From DASQFI01 sp035633215 (GTDB taxonomy: Bacteria > Acidobacteriota > Vicinamibacteria > Vicinamibacterales > SCN-69-37): a stretch of 46,749 nucleotides of DNA. The notes under the pieces were generated by a model. It made no database searches and was not told the origin of the DNA. It saw only the letters and a list, made by a program, of their open reading frames with translations. The stretch lies in assembly GCA_035633215.1 (NCBI GenBank), contig DASQFI010000023.1:1-46749 (forward strand), written 5' to 3'. How positions within the stretch are numbered: the first letter of the stretch is position 1; each line of letters opens with the position of its first letter. Shown in pieces: positions 1-8,400 of this stretch. A program made the position numbers and the translations under genes.

Positions 1-139
1 CCGCTTGGGCCGCGCGACTCTCATCACGCGCCTGGGGTCTGCTACTCGGCGCTCCGGCGCTTACCGAGACGGGACTTGCACCCGCTGGAGATGAACGACG
101 GGATGAGCGCGCTCGCGCGCCCTCATCGTCACGACGCAC
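1..139 (-). mobile_element. Possible 5' end of a group II intron (domain I), running off the window
   Basis: Read on the minus strand, the segment opens with GTGCG at 139-135, which resembles the 5' end of bacterial group II introns. It continues through a strong stem (GATGAG...CTCATC near 100-125) into GCGGGTGCAAGTCCCG at about 84-99, a motif that resembles the early domain I stem of such introns. No reverse transcriptase is visible because the element would continue to the left of the window. This is recognition from memory only; it could be unrelated structured DNA. Confidence 0.2.
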
Positions 140-220
140 CACGGGTCGATGTTAGCCGGGGTCGGGGCCGGTTTGCCAACCGTGGCTTGTGGCGTGTGGC
201 TAGAGGCATGTGGCAGGTCC

Positions 221-247
221 CAAGCCTCAAGCCCCAAGCCTCGAGCC
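221..247. repeat. Short direct repeat downstream of the kinase-FHA gene
   Basis: Tandem copies of the unit CAAGCCTC / CAAGCCC lie just past the stop codon of the kinase-FHA gene. A related run of GGCTCAAGGCCCAGGCCC type occurs near 5245-5268 after ligD. They look like simple intergenic repeats; no function is visible. Confidence 0.45.
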
Positions 248-261
248 AGACGCTGAGGACG

Positions 262-1722
262 TCAGCGGTCGCGCGACGTGGTGTGCGTGGCCGTGGGGAC
301 TTCGTCGTTCAGGCGGAGGGTCAGCACGAGCGATCCCAGCCGAATACGTTCGCCGGCCGTCACGGCCACCGCGTTCGTGACCCGCTCGTCCCGGACATAG
401 GTGCCGTTCTTGCTGCCGAGATCCTCGATGGTGACCTGCGCACCGGCCACTCGAATCAGGCAGTGCTGCCGCGACACGCTCGTCGCGTCGAGCGGCACCT
501 GCAGGCCGCGGTCGCGGCCGGCGATGTTGTCCCCCTCGAACAGCGGGAGGTGGCTCTCCATCCACTCGAGCGAGTAGCGCGCCCGCCTGACCGGACGGGA
601 GGGCTCGACGCCTTCGAGGCCCGCCGACCAGCCGGGCCGCCGCTGGACCGCGCGCCAGTCAGCGGCCACGGCGTCCGCGTTGCGGACGCGGACATCCGCA
701 GCCAGCGCGTCGGCGTCGGGATAGCGGCGTTCGGGAACGGGATCGATCGCGCGCTCGATCACACGCGCGAGCGTCGGGTGAAGATCGGGCCGAAGAGACG
801 TCACGGCACGACGGCTGCCGGTTTGATGTGCGCGACGGAGTTCCGACAGCGATTCTCCGGTGACCGGGTACTCGCCCGTGACCAGATGAAACAGCAGGAC
901 GCCGAGGCTGTAGATGTCCGCCCGGATGGTGGCTGGCTCCTCGCGGAAGATCTCGGGAGCCAGATACAACGGCGTCCCGGACCGCGCCGACGGATCGCCA
1001 AGCTCGCATCCGGACCCGAAGTCCATGAGCACCATGCGCCCGTCTTCCGAGCGCATCACGTTGTGCGGCTTGACGTCGCCGTGCAGGAGGCCCGCGGAGT
1101 GCACCGCCGAGAGCGCGCCGCAGAGGTCGAGACAGATTTCCGTCGCCTCGGCAGCGCTGAACGTCCCGCGGGAGTCGAGGAGCTCCCCGAGCGTGCGTCC
1201 GTGAACGAACTCCATCCACAAGCCGGCCATGTCGCCAAGGTGCTCGGCGCCGAAGATCGTCACAACGTTCGGGTGGCGCACGCGCGCGAGCAACCGGCCT
1301 TCTCGCACGAAGGAGGCCGCCGGCTCGACGGCGGCATTTGTCGCCGGCATCAGTTTCAGCGCGACAACCCGGTCGAGATTCTGGTCCCACGCGCGGTAGA
1401 CGTCGCCGAACGCCCCCTGGCCCAGGCGGTCGATCAGTCGCAAGGAACCCCAGGTCTCAGGCCTCGTGCGGTCGGCAAACGCGTCGGCCGCCGGCGGCGT
1501 CTCCTCGAGCCCGGCAGCGTCAGAACTGGGCAACCAGGGCGCCGCACTCCGACAGCCGTCGTGCTGAGGACGGTCCGACTCGTCCAGAGAAGACTCGAAG
1601 TCCGCCCAGTCCATGCCGGTGCCATCGAGCAGCGCGTCGGCGAGATCGGCGAGCGGGTGCTCAGCCGCGGGTGGTCGATGGGTCCTGGCGATGGCGTCCA
1701 TCTCGACACCACCATCGCTCAC
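262..1722 (-). CDS. Ser/Thr protein kinase with C-terminal FHA domain
   Basis: 486 residues. A eukaryotic-type kinase domain spans about residues 91-345: glycine loop GQGAFG (101-106), lysine in VALKLM (K123), catalytic loop HGDVKPHN (214-221), DFG (234-236) and an APE-like LAPE (254-257). An FHA phosphothreonine-binding domain follows at about 390-472 with GRDRG, SVSRQH and DLGSKNGTYV. There is no membrane helix, so the protein should be cytoplasmic. The catalytic HRD arginine is glycine (HGD), which places it with non-RD kinases. The start used is GTG 1722; ATG 1701, seven codons in, is equally possible. It lies 55 bases downstream of ku on the same strand and may share its transcript, which would link phospho-signalling to DNA repair; that link is inference. 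Confidence 0.9.
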   Translation of the reverse strand: MSDGGVEMDAIARTHRPPAAEHPLADLADALLDGTGMDWADFESSLDESDRPQHDGCRSAAPWLPSSDAAGLEETPPAADAFADRTRPETWGSLRLIDRLGQGAFGDVYRAWDQNLDRVVALKLMPATNAAVEPAASFVREGRLLARVRHPNVVTIFGAEHLGDMAGLWMEFVHGRTLGELLDSRGTFSAAEATEICLDLCGALSAVHSAGLLHGDVKPHNVMRSEDGRMVLMDFGSGCELGDPSARSGTPLYLAPEIFREEPATIRADIYSLGVLLFHLVTGEYPVTGESLSELRRAHQTGSRRAVTSLRPDLHPTLARVIERAIDPVPERRYPDADALAADVRVRNADAVAADWRAVQRRPGWSAGLEGVEPSRPVRRARYSLEWMESHLPLFEGDNIAGRDRGLQVPLDATSVSRQHCLIRVAGAQVTIEDLGSKNGTYVRDERVTNAVAVTAGERIRLGSLVLTLRLNDEVPTATHTTSRDR

Positions 1723-1777
1723 GACCCGGTCGAAAGTCCTGGGAAACTTCTGTGGTTCCTGTGGGGTTTTCGCGCGG

Positions 1778-2644
1778 CTACCCGCGAGCCCGCTTCTTCA
1801 TCACCGGCGCCCTCGCGACGACCTTGGCGGTCTTGTCGTTGGCGATTTTTGCCGGCTGTTTCTTGCCGGACGAGACCCGCTCGAGGCTCTGCCTGAGCGC
1901 ATCCATCAGGTTTACCACCTTCGGGGGAGCTTCTTCGACGGACGCCACGACCTCTTCGCCCGCGATCTTGGCGTCGATGATCCGGCGCAGCTCGTTCTGG
2001 TAGTTGTCCTCGTACTGCGTCAGGTCCCCGCCGGTCTCGAAGTTGCCGATGACCTGCTTCGCCAGCTTGATCTCGTCGGGCTTGATCTTCGACGGGACGG
2101 ACTGCAGCTCGTCGATGGCGCCCATCGATCGGACTTCACTCGCGTGGCGGAGCGTGTACATCACGAGCCCGTTTTCCCGCGGCTGGATGGCGACGAGGTA
2201 CTCGCGGCCGTACAACGCCACCTTCCCCACCGCGGCCTTGCCCGCCATCCCCTCGCGCATGACGGCAAATGCCTCGGCGGCGACATTGCCATCAGGCGCC
2301 AGGTAGTAGGGCCGTTCCACGTACACCGGATCGATCACCTTCGCGTCAGTGAACTGCACGATGTTGATCACGCGCGTCGATTCCGGACGGACCTTGGCGA
2401 TGTCGTCCTCGTCGAGGACGACATATTTGCCCTTCTCGAACTCGTAGCCCTTGACGAGGTCGGTGTTGGCCACCTCGGTCTGGCACGTCGGACACCAGCG
2501 TTTCTGCTGAATGCGCGTGCGGCATTCACGGTGCAGTTGGTTGAAGCTGATGGTGGCCGCCGCGTCCGTGGCTGGGAACACACGGACGGGGATGTTGACC
2601 AGACTGATCTTGAGGTAGCCCTTCCAGGTCGGACGCGCTGCCAT
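1778..2644 (-). CDS. ku: Ku protein, DNA end-binding for non-homologous end joining
   Basis: 288 residues, a normal length for bacterial Ku. The Ku core covers about residues 8-255, opening with WKGYLKISLVNIPVRVF and followed by FNQLHRECRTRIQQKRWCP and the family segment YEFEKGKYVVL. A basic, lysine-rich tail (about 258-288) is typical of bacterial Ku C-termini that contact DNA. Bacterial Ku homodimers ring broken DNA ends and recruit LigD. ATG 2644 is preceded by AAGGAG at a good distance. The divergent ligD across the 306-base intergenic region completes a two-component end-joining system. Confidence 0.97.
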   Translation of the reverse strand: MAARPTWKGYLKISLVNIPVRVFPATDAAATISFNQLHRECRTRIQQKRWCPTCQTEVANTDLVKGYEFEKGKYVVLDEDDIAKVRPESTRVINIVQFTDAKVIDPVYVERPYYLAPDGNVAAEAFAVMREGMAGKAAVGKVALYGREYLVAIQPRENGLVMYTLRHASEVRSMGAIDELQSVPSKIKPDEIKLAKQVIGNFETGGDLTQYEDNYQNELRRIIDAKIAGEEVVASVEEAPPKVVNLMDALRQSLERVSSGKKQPAKIANDKTAKVVARAPVMKKRARG

Positions 2645-2661
2645 AAAGACTCCTTCTTAAC

Positions 2662-2739
2662 CGCTCGCGGGGCCCCACCCTCGCTCGCCGCGCTCCGGCG
2701 CTCGCCGACTCGCTATCCTCGCGCTGGGCCGCAGGCGCT
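2662..2739 (-). repeat. Family B palindromic repeat, copy 1
   Basis: On the minus strand it reads GCGCCTGCGGCC..., then AGCGAGTC, ending in GGGTGGGGCCCCGCGAGCG. The same order of blocks recurs at 39115-39190 (plus strand) and, shortened, at 37168-37219 (minus strand, inside a coding gene). The GGGGCCCC core is self-complementary. Confidence 0.75.
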
Positions 2740-2819
2740 TGCTCTCCGGCAAACGGGCATTATCGGTCGAAATCCACCGGCGGGTCATCGTGCCCGGATT
2801 TACACATTCTGGCAGATAG

Positions 2820-2836
2820 GACCTCCGAGGTCATTT
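2820..2836. promoter_or_regulatory. 17-base palindrome-containing repeat, left copy
   Basis: GACCTCCGAGGTCATTT contains the inverted repeat GACCTC-N-GAGGTC. It recurs with one mismatch at 2953-2969, so the pair brackets the Family A repeat. It could be an operator for the ku/ligD pair or a target duplication around the repeat. Confidence 0.4.
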
Positions 2837-2860
2837 TTCCCAGACCATAACCAAACCGCG

Positions 2861-2943
2861 AGCGCGCGAACGGAGCGGGGATCAGAGGGGTCCCCGCGAG
2901 TGAGCGCGTCAGGGGGGTGCGGCGGGGACGCAGTCCCCCCGCC
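2861..2943 (+). repeat. Family A palindromic repeat, copy 1
   Basis: Begins with CGCGCGAACGGAGCGGGG, continues with CCCCGCGAGTGAGCGCG and ends in a hairpin built from a G-run and a C-run. It aligns along its length with 3151-3228 (inside ligD) and 32324-32400. The two halves form two successive hairpins, as in REP-like elements. Confidence 0.85.
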
Positions 2944-2950
2944 TAATAGA

Positions 2951-5221
2951 ATGACCTCGGAGGTCATTTCACCCGTGGCGAAGTGGCGCGAGGATCCCGC
3001 AAAGGTGCGTCCGATGCTCGCGTCGCTCGACGAGCCGCCGATCGTGCAGCGCGGCATGATCTACGAGCCGAAGTACGACGGGATTCGCGCGCTCGTCGAT
3101 CTCCGGCCAGGTTCGAGCCAATCAAGCAGCGAACGAGCGAAGCGAGTGGGCCCGCGCGAACGGAGCGGGGCATCAGGGGCCCCCGCGAGTGAGCGCGCAG
3201 GGGGGTCCGCGGGGGCGAAGCCCCCCGGATCTGAGAACGTGCGCATCTATTCGCGCAACGGCAACGACAAGACCGCGCAGTTCCCCTCCATCACCACCGC
3301 GCTTGGAAAGATCGGGCGCACGCTTGGCGCGCCGCTGCTCATCGACGGCGAGATCGTCGCCGTGGACGCGGCCGGACGGCCGCTCGGGTTTCAATACATC
3401 CAGGGCCGCATTCACCGCACGACGGCCGGTGAGATCGAGCGAGGCGAACGCGATCAGCCCGCCATCCTCGTCATGTTCGATCTCCTTCGCGACGGCGACG
3501 AAGATCTTCGGCCGCTGCCGATGGCGGCGCGCCGGCTTCGGCTGCAGGAGCGTGTGCGGATCCCGAAGGCGGCCAGCCACCTGCTTCGCCTGAGCGAGAT
3601 CGTCGCCGACGATGGCCGGCGGTTGTTGAAACGGGCGGAAGACGAGGGCTGGGAAGGGTTGATCGTCAAGGACGGCCAGTCGGTCTATCAGAGCGGCCGG
3701 CGCACGCCGGCGTGGCGAAAAAAGAAACTCCTCAAACAGCAGGAATTCGTCGTCGGCGGCTGGACCGAACCGCGCCAGAGCCGCCAGAACTTCGGCGCGC
3801 TGCTCGTCGGCTACTACGAGAACGGTGACCTCCGCTGGGCCGGAAGTGTCGGGACCGGCTTCAACCAGGCCGAGCTCGATCGTGTCGCCAACCTCCTTCG
3901 CGCGCGCGAGATCGCCTCCAGCCCCTTCGCCGATCGGTTCAAGACGCCGGAGCGCCAGCACTGGGTGAAGCCGGACATCGTCGCCGAGGTGCGATTCACG
4001 GAATGGACGAGCGAAGGACTGCTGCGGCAGCCGGTGTACCTGGGCACGCGAACCGACAAGAAAGCCAAAGATGTCGTGCGGGAGGATGCGCGTCCGGTGG
4101 GTGTCAGGAACGCTGCCGCACCCAAGGCCCCCGCCTCCGCTCTTCGAGCTTCGGCGGGCAGGCAAGTCTCACTCCTTCGATCTGCGAGCGTTGACGCGGC
4201 AGGCAAACGCCGGCCCTCGAGCCGCAAGTCGCACACGAGAGTCGACGCGAATCTTTCATCTCTTGTCGACGTCCTCATCTCCCTCGAAAAGACGCGAAAA
4301 GACGGCGACCTGATTCTCCCGAACGGCGACACACTGCGCGTCACGAACCTGGCCAAGGTGTTCTGGCCGAAGCTCGGCATCACGAAGGGCGAGCTGATTC
4401 GGTACTACGTGCTGGCCTCGCCGTTCCTCCTGCCGTGCGTGGACGACCGGCCGCTGGTCATGAAGCGCTTCCCCAACGGTGTCGACAAGCAGGCGTTCTA
4501 TCAGCAGCGGCACCCGGAACAGACCCCGCCCGGCGTGCGGCGCGAGGTGCTTCCGGACAACATCGAGCCGATCGATGAAGAGGGTCCGCGCGACCGGCTC
4601 ATTGGCGGATCGCTGACGACCCTGCTCTACATGACGCAGCTGGCGGCCATCTCGCAGGATCCCTGGTTCTCGCGCGTCGCCGATCCGCTGAGCCAGGATC
4701 ACACGGCGATCGATCTCGATCCGGGCGACGGCGTGAAGTTCCCGCAGGTACTGGACGTCGCCCGGTGGGTGAAGGACGAGCTGGATCGCTTCGGGATCCC
4801 GGGCGTGCCGAAAACCTCCGGCTCGCGCGGGTTGCACATCTACATCCCGCTGCCGCCTCACACGACGTATCAGACCGGCCAACTGCTTGCGGAGATGATC
4901 GCGACGATCGTCTCGACCGCCCACCCGAAATTCGCCACGGTCGAGCGCTGGACGAAAAAACGCCCGCGCGGCACCGTGTACGTGGACTACCTGCAGAACA
5001 TCCTGGGCAAAACGCTCGCGACGGCCTACTCCGCGCGGGCGAGCGAATATGCCGGTGTCTCGACCCCGCTCACCTGGCAGGAAGTGGCGCGCGCCGTCGA
5101 CCCGACCGACTTCACGGTGCGCACGGCGCCCGCGCGTTTCAAGGAAGTGGGCGATCTGTGGGCCCGGCTGCGAACGGGGAAGGCGGTGGATATCAAGCGG
5201 CTACTGAAGAAACAGAAATAG
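2951..5221 (+). CDS. ligD: ATP-dependent DNA ligase LigD, ligase-polymerase form
   Basis: 756 residues from ATG 2951. The ligase domain comes first, with the adenylation motif EPKYDGIRA (K41), then the adenylation core and OB fold to about residue 380. A linker (380-450) leads to the primase-polymerase domain (about 455-756) with the metal-binding DLDPGDG motif (D588, D590) and KTSGSRGLHIY. No phosphoesterase domain is present. Residues 55-94 (3113-3232) are an in-frame 40-codon insertion of a Family A repeat; without it the text reads LRPG-ENVRIYSRNG as in relatives. The linker holds a Family C repeat. GTG 2975, eleven bases after GGAGG, is an alternative start. With ku it forms a non-homologous end-joining pair. 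Confidence 0.95.
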   Translation: MTSEVISPVAKWREDPAKVRPMLASLDEPPIVQRGMIYEPKYDGIRALVDLRPGSSQSSSERAKRVGPRERSGASGAPASERAGGSAGAKPPGSENVRIYSRNGNDKTAQFPSITTALGKIGRTLGAPLLIDGEIVAVDAAGRPLGFQYIQGRIHRTTAGEIERGERDQPAILVMFDLLRDGDEDLRPLPMAARRLRLQERVRIPKAASHLLRLSEIVADDGRRLLKRAEDEGWEGLIVKDGQSVYQSGRRTPAWRKKKLLKQQEFVVGGWTEPRQSRQNFGALLVGYYENGDLRWAGSVGTGFNQAELDRVANLLRAREIASSPFADRFKTPERQHWVKPDIVAEVRFTEWTSEGLLRQPVYLGTRTDKKAKDVVREDARPVGVRNAAAPKAPASALRASAGRQVSLLRSASVDAAGKRRPSSRKSHTRVDANLSSLVDVLISLEKTRKDGDLILPNGDTLRVTNLAKVFWPKLGITKGELIRYYVLASPFLLPCVDDRPLVMKRFPNGVDKQAFYQQRHPEQTPPGVRREVLPDNIEPIDEEGPRDRLIGGSLTTLLYMTQLAAISQDPWFSRVADPLSQDHTAIDLDPGDGVKFPQVLDVARWVKDELDRFGIPGVPKTSGSRGLHIYIPLPPHTTYQTGQLLAEMIATIVSTAHPKFATVERWTKKRPRGTVYVDYLQNILGKTLATAYSARASEYAGVSTPLTWQEVARAVDPTDFTVRTAPARFKEVGDLWARLRTGKAVDIKRLLKKQK
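2953..2969. promoter_or_regulatory. 17-base palindrome-containing repeat, right copy, overlapping the ligD start
   Basis: GACCTCGGAGGTCATTT begins two bases after ATG 2951 and contains GGAGG (2959-2963), which could serve as a ribosome binding site for GTG 2975. If 2975 is the true start, this palindrome lies in the leader, where it could be an operator. Confidence 0.4.
3113..3232 (+). repeat. Family A repeat (copy 2) inserted in frame within ligD
   Basis: The repeat core is 3151-3228. The apparent insertion is 120 bases, exactly 40 codons, and keeps the ligase frame open. It encodes a Ser/Arg/Gly-rich segment with no resemblance to ligases. It falls shortly after the catalytic lysine motif, between a beta-strand segment and YSRNGNDKT, probably at a surface turn. 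Confidence 0.85.
4129..4165 (+). repeat. Family C palindromic repeat in the LigD linker
   Basis: CCCGCCTCCGCTC...TTCGGCGGGCA forms a stem (CCCGCC/GGCGGG) with an inner GCTC/GAGC stem. The same architecture occurs at 20885-20921. It encodes part of the Ala/Ser/Arg-rich linker between the ligase and polymerase domains. Confidence 0.55.
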
Positions 5222-5417
5222 TCTCAGGGCCTTGGCGTCAGCCCCTAGGCTCAAGGCCCAGGCCCAAGAAGTTCACTCGGCCGGCGTCCGGTTCGGCTGT
5301 GAAGCGGCGATTTCGAACTATCGCGAATCGCGGCACTCCAACGTCGGCCACGATCGTCACTTCACGCCCGAACCGGGTCGCCAACCCCAGCGAGGATCAG
5401 CAGCGAGCCGCCCTGTC

Positions 5418-5443
5418 GTCTTTGCGCCTTTGCGCCTTTTCCG
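5418..5443. repeat. Short TTTGCGCC direct repeat
   Basis: CTTTGCGCC occurs twice in tandem followed by TTTTCCG, just past the stop codon of the tricorn-like gene. The complement (GGCGCAAAGGCGCAAAG) is a type of intergenic repeat I have seen in several phyla. No function is visible. Confidence 0.5.
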
Positions 5444-5444
5444 T

Positions 5445-8400
5445 TTACTCCCCGCCCCCACCTTTCCTGACGCCCCAGATTGGCGGCGGCGGTTCCGTCT
5501 TCATTCGATCGACCGGATTCGCCTTGAGCAGTTTCATGGCTTCCTCGATGGCGCGTTCGAGCTGCGCATCGCGTCCGGCGATCACGTCCTTCGGCCAGTT
5601 TTCGACGTCGATGTCGGGCCCGACGCCTTCGTTCTCGACCGCCCACTTGCCGTCGCGCGTGAAGAAACCGCCGCGCGGCGCGATCATCGATCCGCCGTCG
5701 ATGAAGCCGGGGGTGTCGGCGGTGTGGACCAGGCCGCCCCAGGTACGTTTGCCGACGAGCGGCCCGATCTTGCGCGAGCGGAACATGTACGGCATCAGGT
5801 CGCCGCCCGAACCGGCCATCTCGTTGATGATCATCACCTTCGGCCCCCAGATGCCGGCTGACGGGCTCGTGAACGGATAGCGATCACCCGCGACGTTGTT
5901 GAAGTACCCGTCGAAGTCACGCTGCAGCACGTCGATGATGTAGTCGGCCGCCGATCCGCCGCCGTTGAACCGCTCGTCGACGACCACGCCGACCTTGTCC
6001 TGCTGGGCGAAGTAGTAGCGATTGAAGCTCGCGTAGCCGCCTTGTCCGGTATTCGGCAGATAGACGTACGCGAGCTGGCCGTTGGAGAGCTTGTCTACGA
6101 GCCGGCGGTTGTGCTCGACCCACGCGCGTGTCCGGAGCGCCTGTTCGCTCGCCAGCGGAATCACCGTCACCCGCCGCGCGCCTTCGAGTGCCGGCTTGTT
6201 GTTCACGGTGAGCACGGTCTGACGATTCGCCGTGCCGTCGAGCAGCCGGTAGATGTTGTCGGGCGCCCTCAGCTCCTCGCCGTTCACGGCCAGGATGAAC
6301 TCGCCGACCGCCACCTCGACGCCCGGCACGTGCAACGGCGCGCGCAGGTCAGGGTTCCAGCTCTCGTTGTCGTAGATGCGGGTGATCTTGTAGCGCCCGG
6401 CTTCGATGACGAAGTCGGCGCCGAGCAGTCCGCCGCCGCCGGCGGCCGGGACCTCGGGCATCGCGCCGCCGCGGACGTACGAATGGCCGACGGCGATCTC
6501 CGCGCCCATGTTGTCGAGGAGGTAGTTCAGATCGGCGCGATGCATGACGTGCGGCAGCATCTGGCCGTACATCTCTTCCATCTTCGTCCAGTTGGCGCCG
6601 TGCAGGTTCGGCACGTAGAGGTAGTCGCGCTGGTTGCGCCAACCCTCTTTGAAGATCTGTTTGAACTCCTCTTTCGGCTCGAGATACATCCGAAGCTGCG
6701 CGTCGAGCCGGCCCGCGTTCGCCTGCGGCGGCGTGCGATCGGCATCCACGACGAAGAGTCCCGGACCGCCGGCGGCTGGCGCGCCGCCACCGCGGCCGCC
6801 TCGCCCACCGCCGCCGCCGCCCGAGCGATAGAGCAGCTTGCGGCCGTCGGCACTGACGTCGTAGTCGGCGGCGTTGTTCACGAAGGCCGCCGCGCGTCGA
6901 TCGCTCAGCCGATACCGGTGCAGCGTGCTGCCGCCGCCACCGGCGCCTGCGGCTTCGAGGTAGTACACCGTGCCCGCGAGTCCCGCGCGGAGTTGTGAGT
7001 ACTGACGTGCGGGCACACCGGGCACCGAGATGATGCGGCGATGGATGTCGTCGAAATCGATCGGCACCGTGACGGGACGTTGCGGCGCACGCGGCGTCTC
7101 CGCCGCTTGCGAGGCCGAAGGATCCTCAGGAGGTTCAGCGCCGCCGCGGCCGCCGCGCCCTCCGCCGCCGCCGCCAGGCGCCGCGCGGCTGCTCTGCACG
7201 CCGGCATCCTCGTCGCTCTCAGGCAGCAACGGCGCCGGCTCGCCCTTCTTCAAAATGGCGAAGTAGAGCCCGAACGTCTCGTTGTACGGATAGGACGTCA
7301 TGTCGAGCCACTGCGACCCGAGGCCGAAGTCGGTGGACGCCAGGAACCACAGGTATTTGCCGCCCGCGTCCCACGCCGGCCAGATCGCGTCGGCGAGGTT
7401 GTCCGTAATCTGCTTCGACTCGCCCGTGTCCACGTTCGTCACGTAGATCGCGTGATAGAGCGACTTCAGGCGGCTCGAGTAGGCAATCCACTTCGAGTCC
7501 GGACTCCACACCGGATTGAGCGTGCGCTCGGGCACCATCCACGGATCGCTGCCGACCACCTTCGCCTGTCCCGTGGCGACGTCGAGCACCCACACTTTGA
7601 GATTGGTGTCCGTGTAGAGCAGCTTCTTCGAGTCTGGCGACCAGGACGCGGTGTAGTAGTGCGTCGGCTTCTGCAGCGTGATCTCACGCGGCGGTGCCAG
7701 ACCGTCCTGCTCTTCGAGGACGAGCCGGTACTCACCTGATCGATCGCTGAAGTACGACACATACTTGCCGTCTGGCGACCACGCCGGGTTGCGCTCCGCG
7801 GCGCCGCTCGTGCGAGTGAGGTTTCGGACATCGCCCTTGTCGGTGGGAATCGTGAAGATCTCGCCGCGCGCTTCGACGACCGCGCGCTTGCCGGTTGGCG
7901 AGATCGCGATGTTCGAGATGCGGCTCGACACGTCCTCCCAGCGCGGCATCATCCACGGGAAGTCGCCAGTCGCCGTGATGTTGACGACCTTCGCGCGTCC
8001 CGATCCCGGGTCGAGCTCGTGGATGTACCCGGCCTGTTCGAACACCACCGTGCCGGCGCCCGCGTCGACCGCCTTGACGTCGAAGTCCGTGAACTTCGTG
8101 ACCTGCCGGAGCCGTTTCCCTCGCGCCTCGTAGGCCCAGACGTTGGCGACGCCGTCGCGATCGGAAATGAAGTAGACCGCGTCGCCGACCCAGACCGGAT
8201 CCGTGTCCTTCGAGTCGGTCCACGGCGGCGACTCCAGGTCGTAGCTCTTCAGATCGACGATCCACACCGGCCGGTTCTGCCCGCCGCGATAGTTCCGCCG
8301 CTCCTCGTCCCAGGAGCTGTTCATGCGGTACGCGATACGGCGGCCGTCCGCGGAAATCTTCCCCTGGTACCCGCGCGGCAAGGCCATGGGCTCCTCGACG

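Larger units (their letters stand above)
2645..2950. other. Divergent ku-ligD intergenic region, packed with repeats
   Basis: No gene is visible in these 306 bases. They hold, in order, a Family B palindromic repeat (2662-2739), a palindrome GACCTCCGAGGTC (2820-2832) and a Family A repeat (2861-2943). A second copy of the palindrome overlaps the ligD start. Promoters for both genes must lie here, but I cannot place them confidently. Confidence 0.7.

Noticed and set aside
80..100. Minus-strand sequence resembling a tRNA T-arm (GGGTGCAAGTCCC)
   Set aside because: No anticodon arm, acceptor pairing or CCA in the right places; the loop does not match TTCRANN.
76..1896. A plus-strand open frame of about 600 codons
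   Set aside because: It lies opposite the kinase-FHA gene and shows no family resemblance; the arginine-rich, repetitive composition is that of an antisense shadow in GC-rich DNA.
1613..2950. Upstream extension of the ligD frame
   Set aside because: It lies opposite ku and through the repeats; ligase similarity begins only at about KVRPMLASLDEPP.
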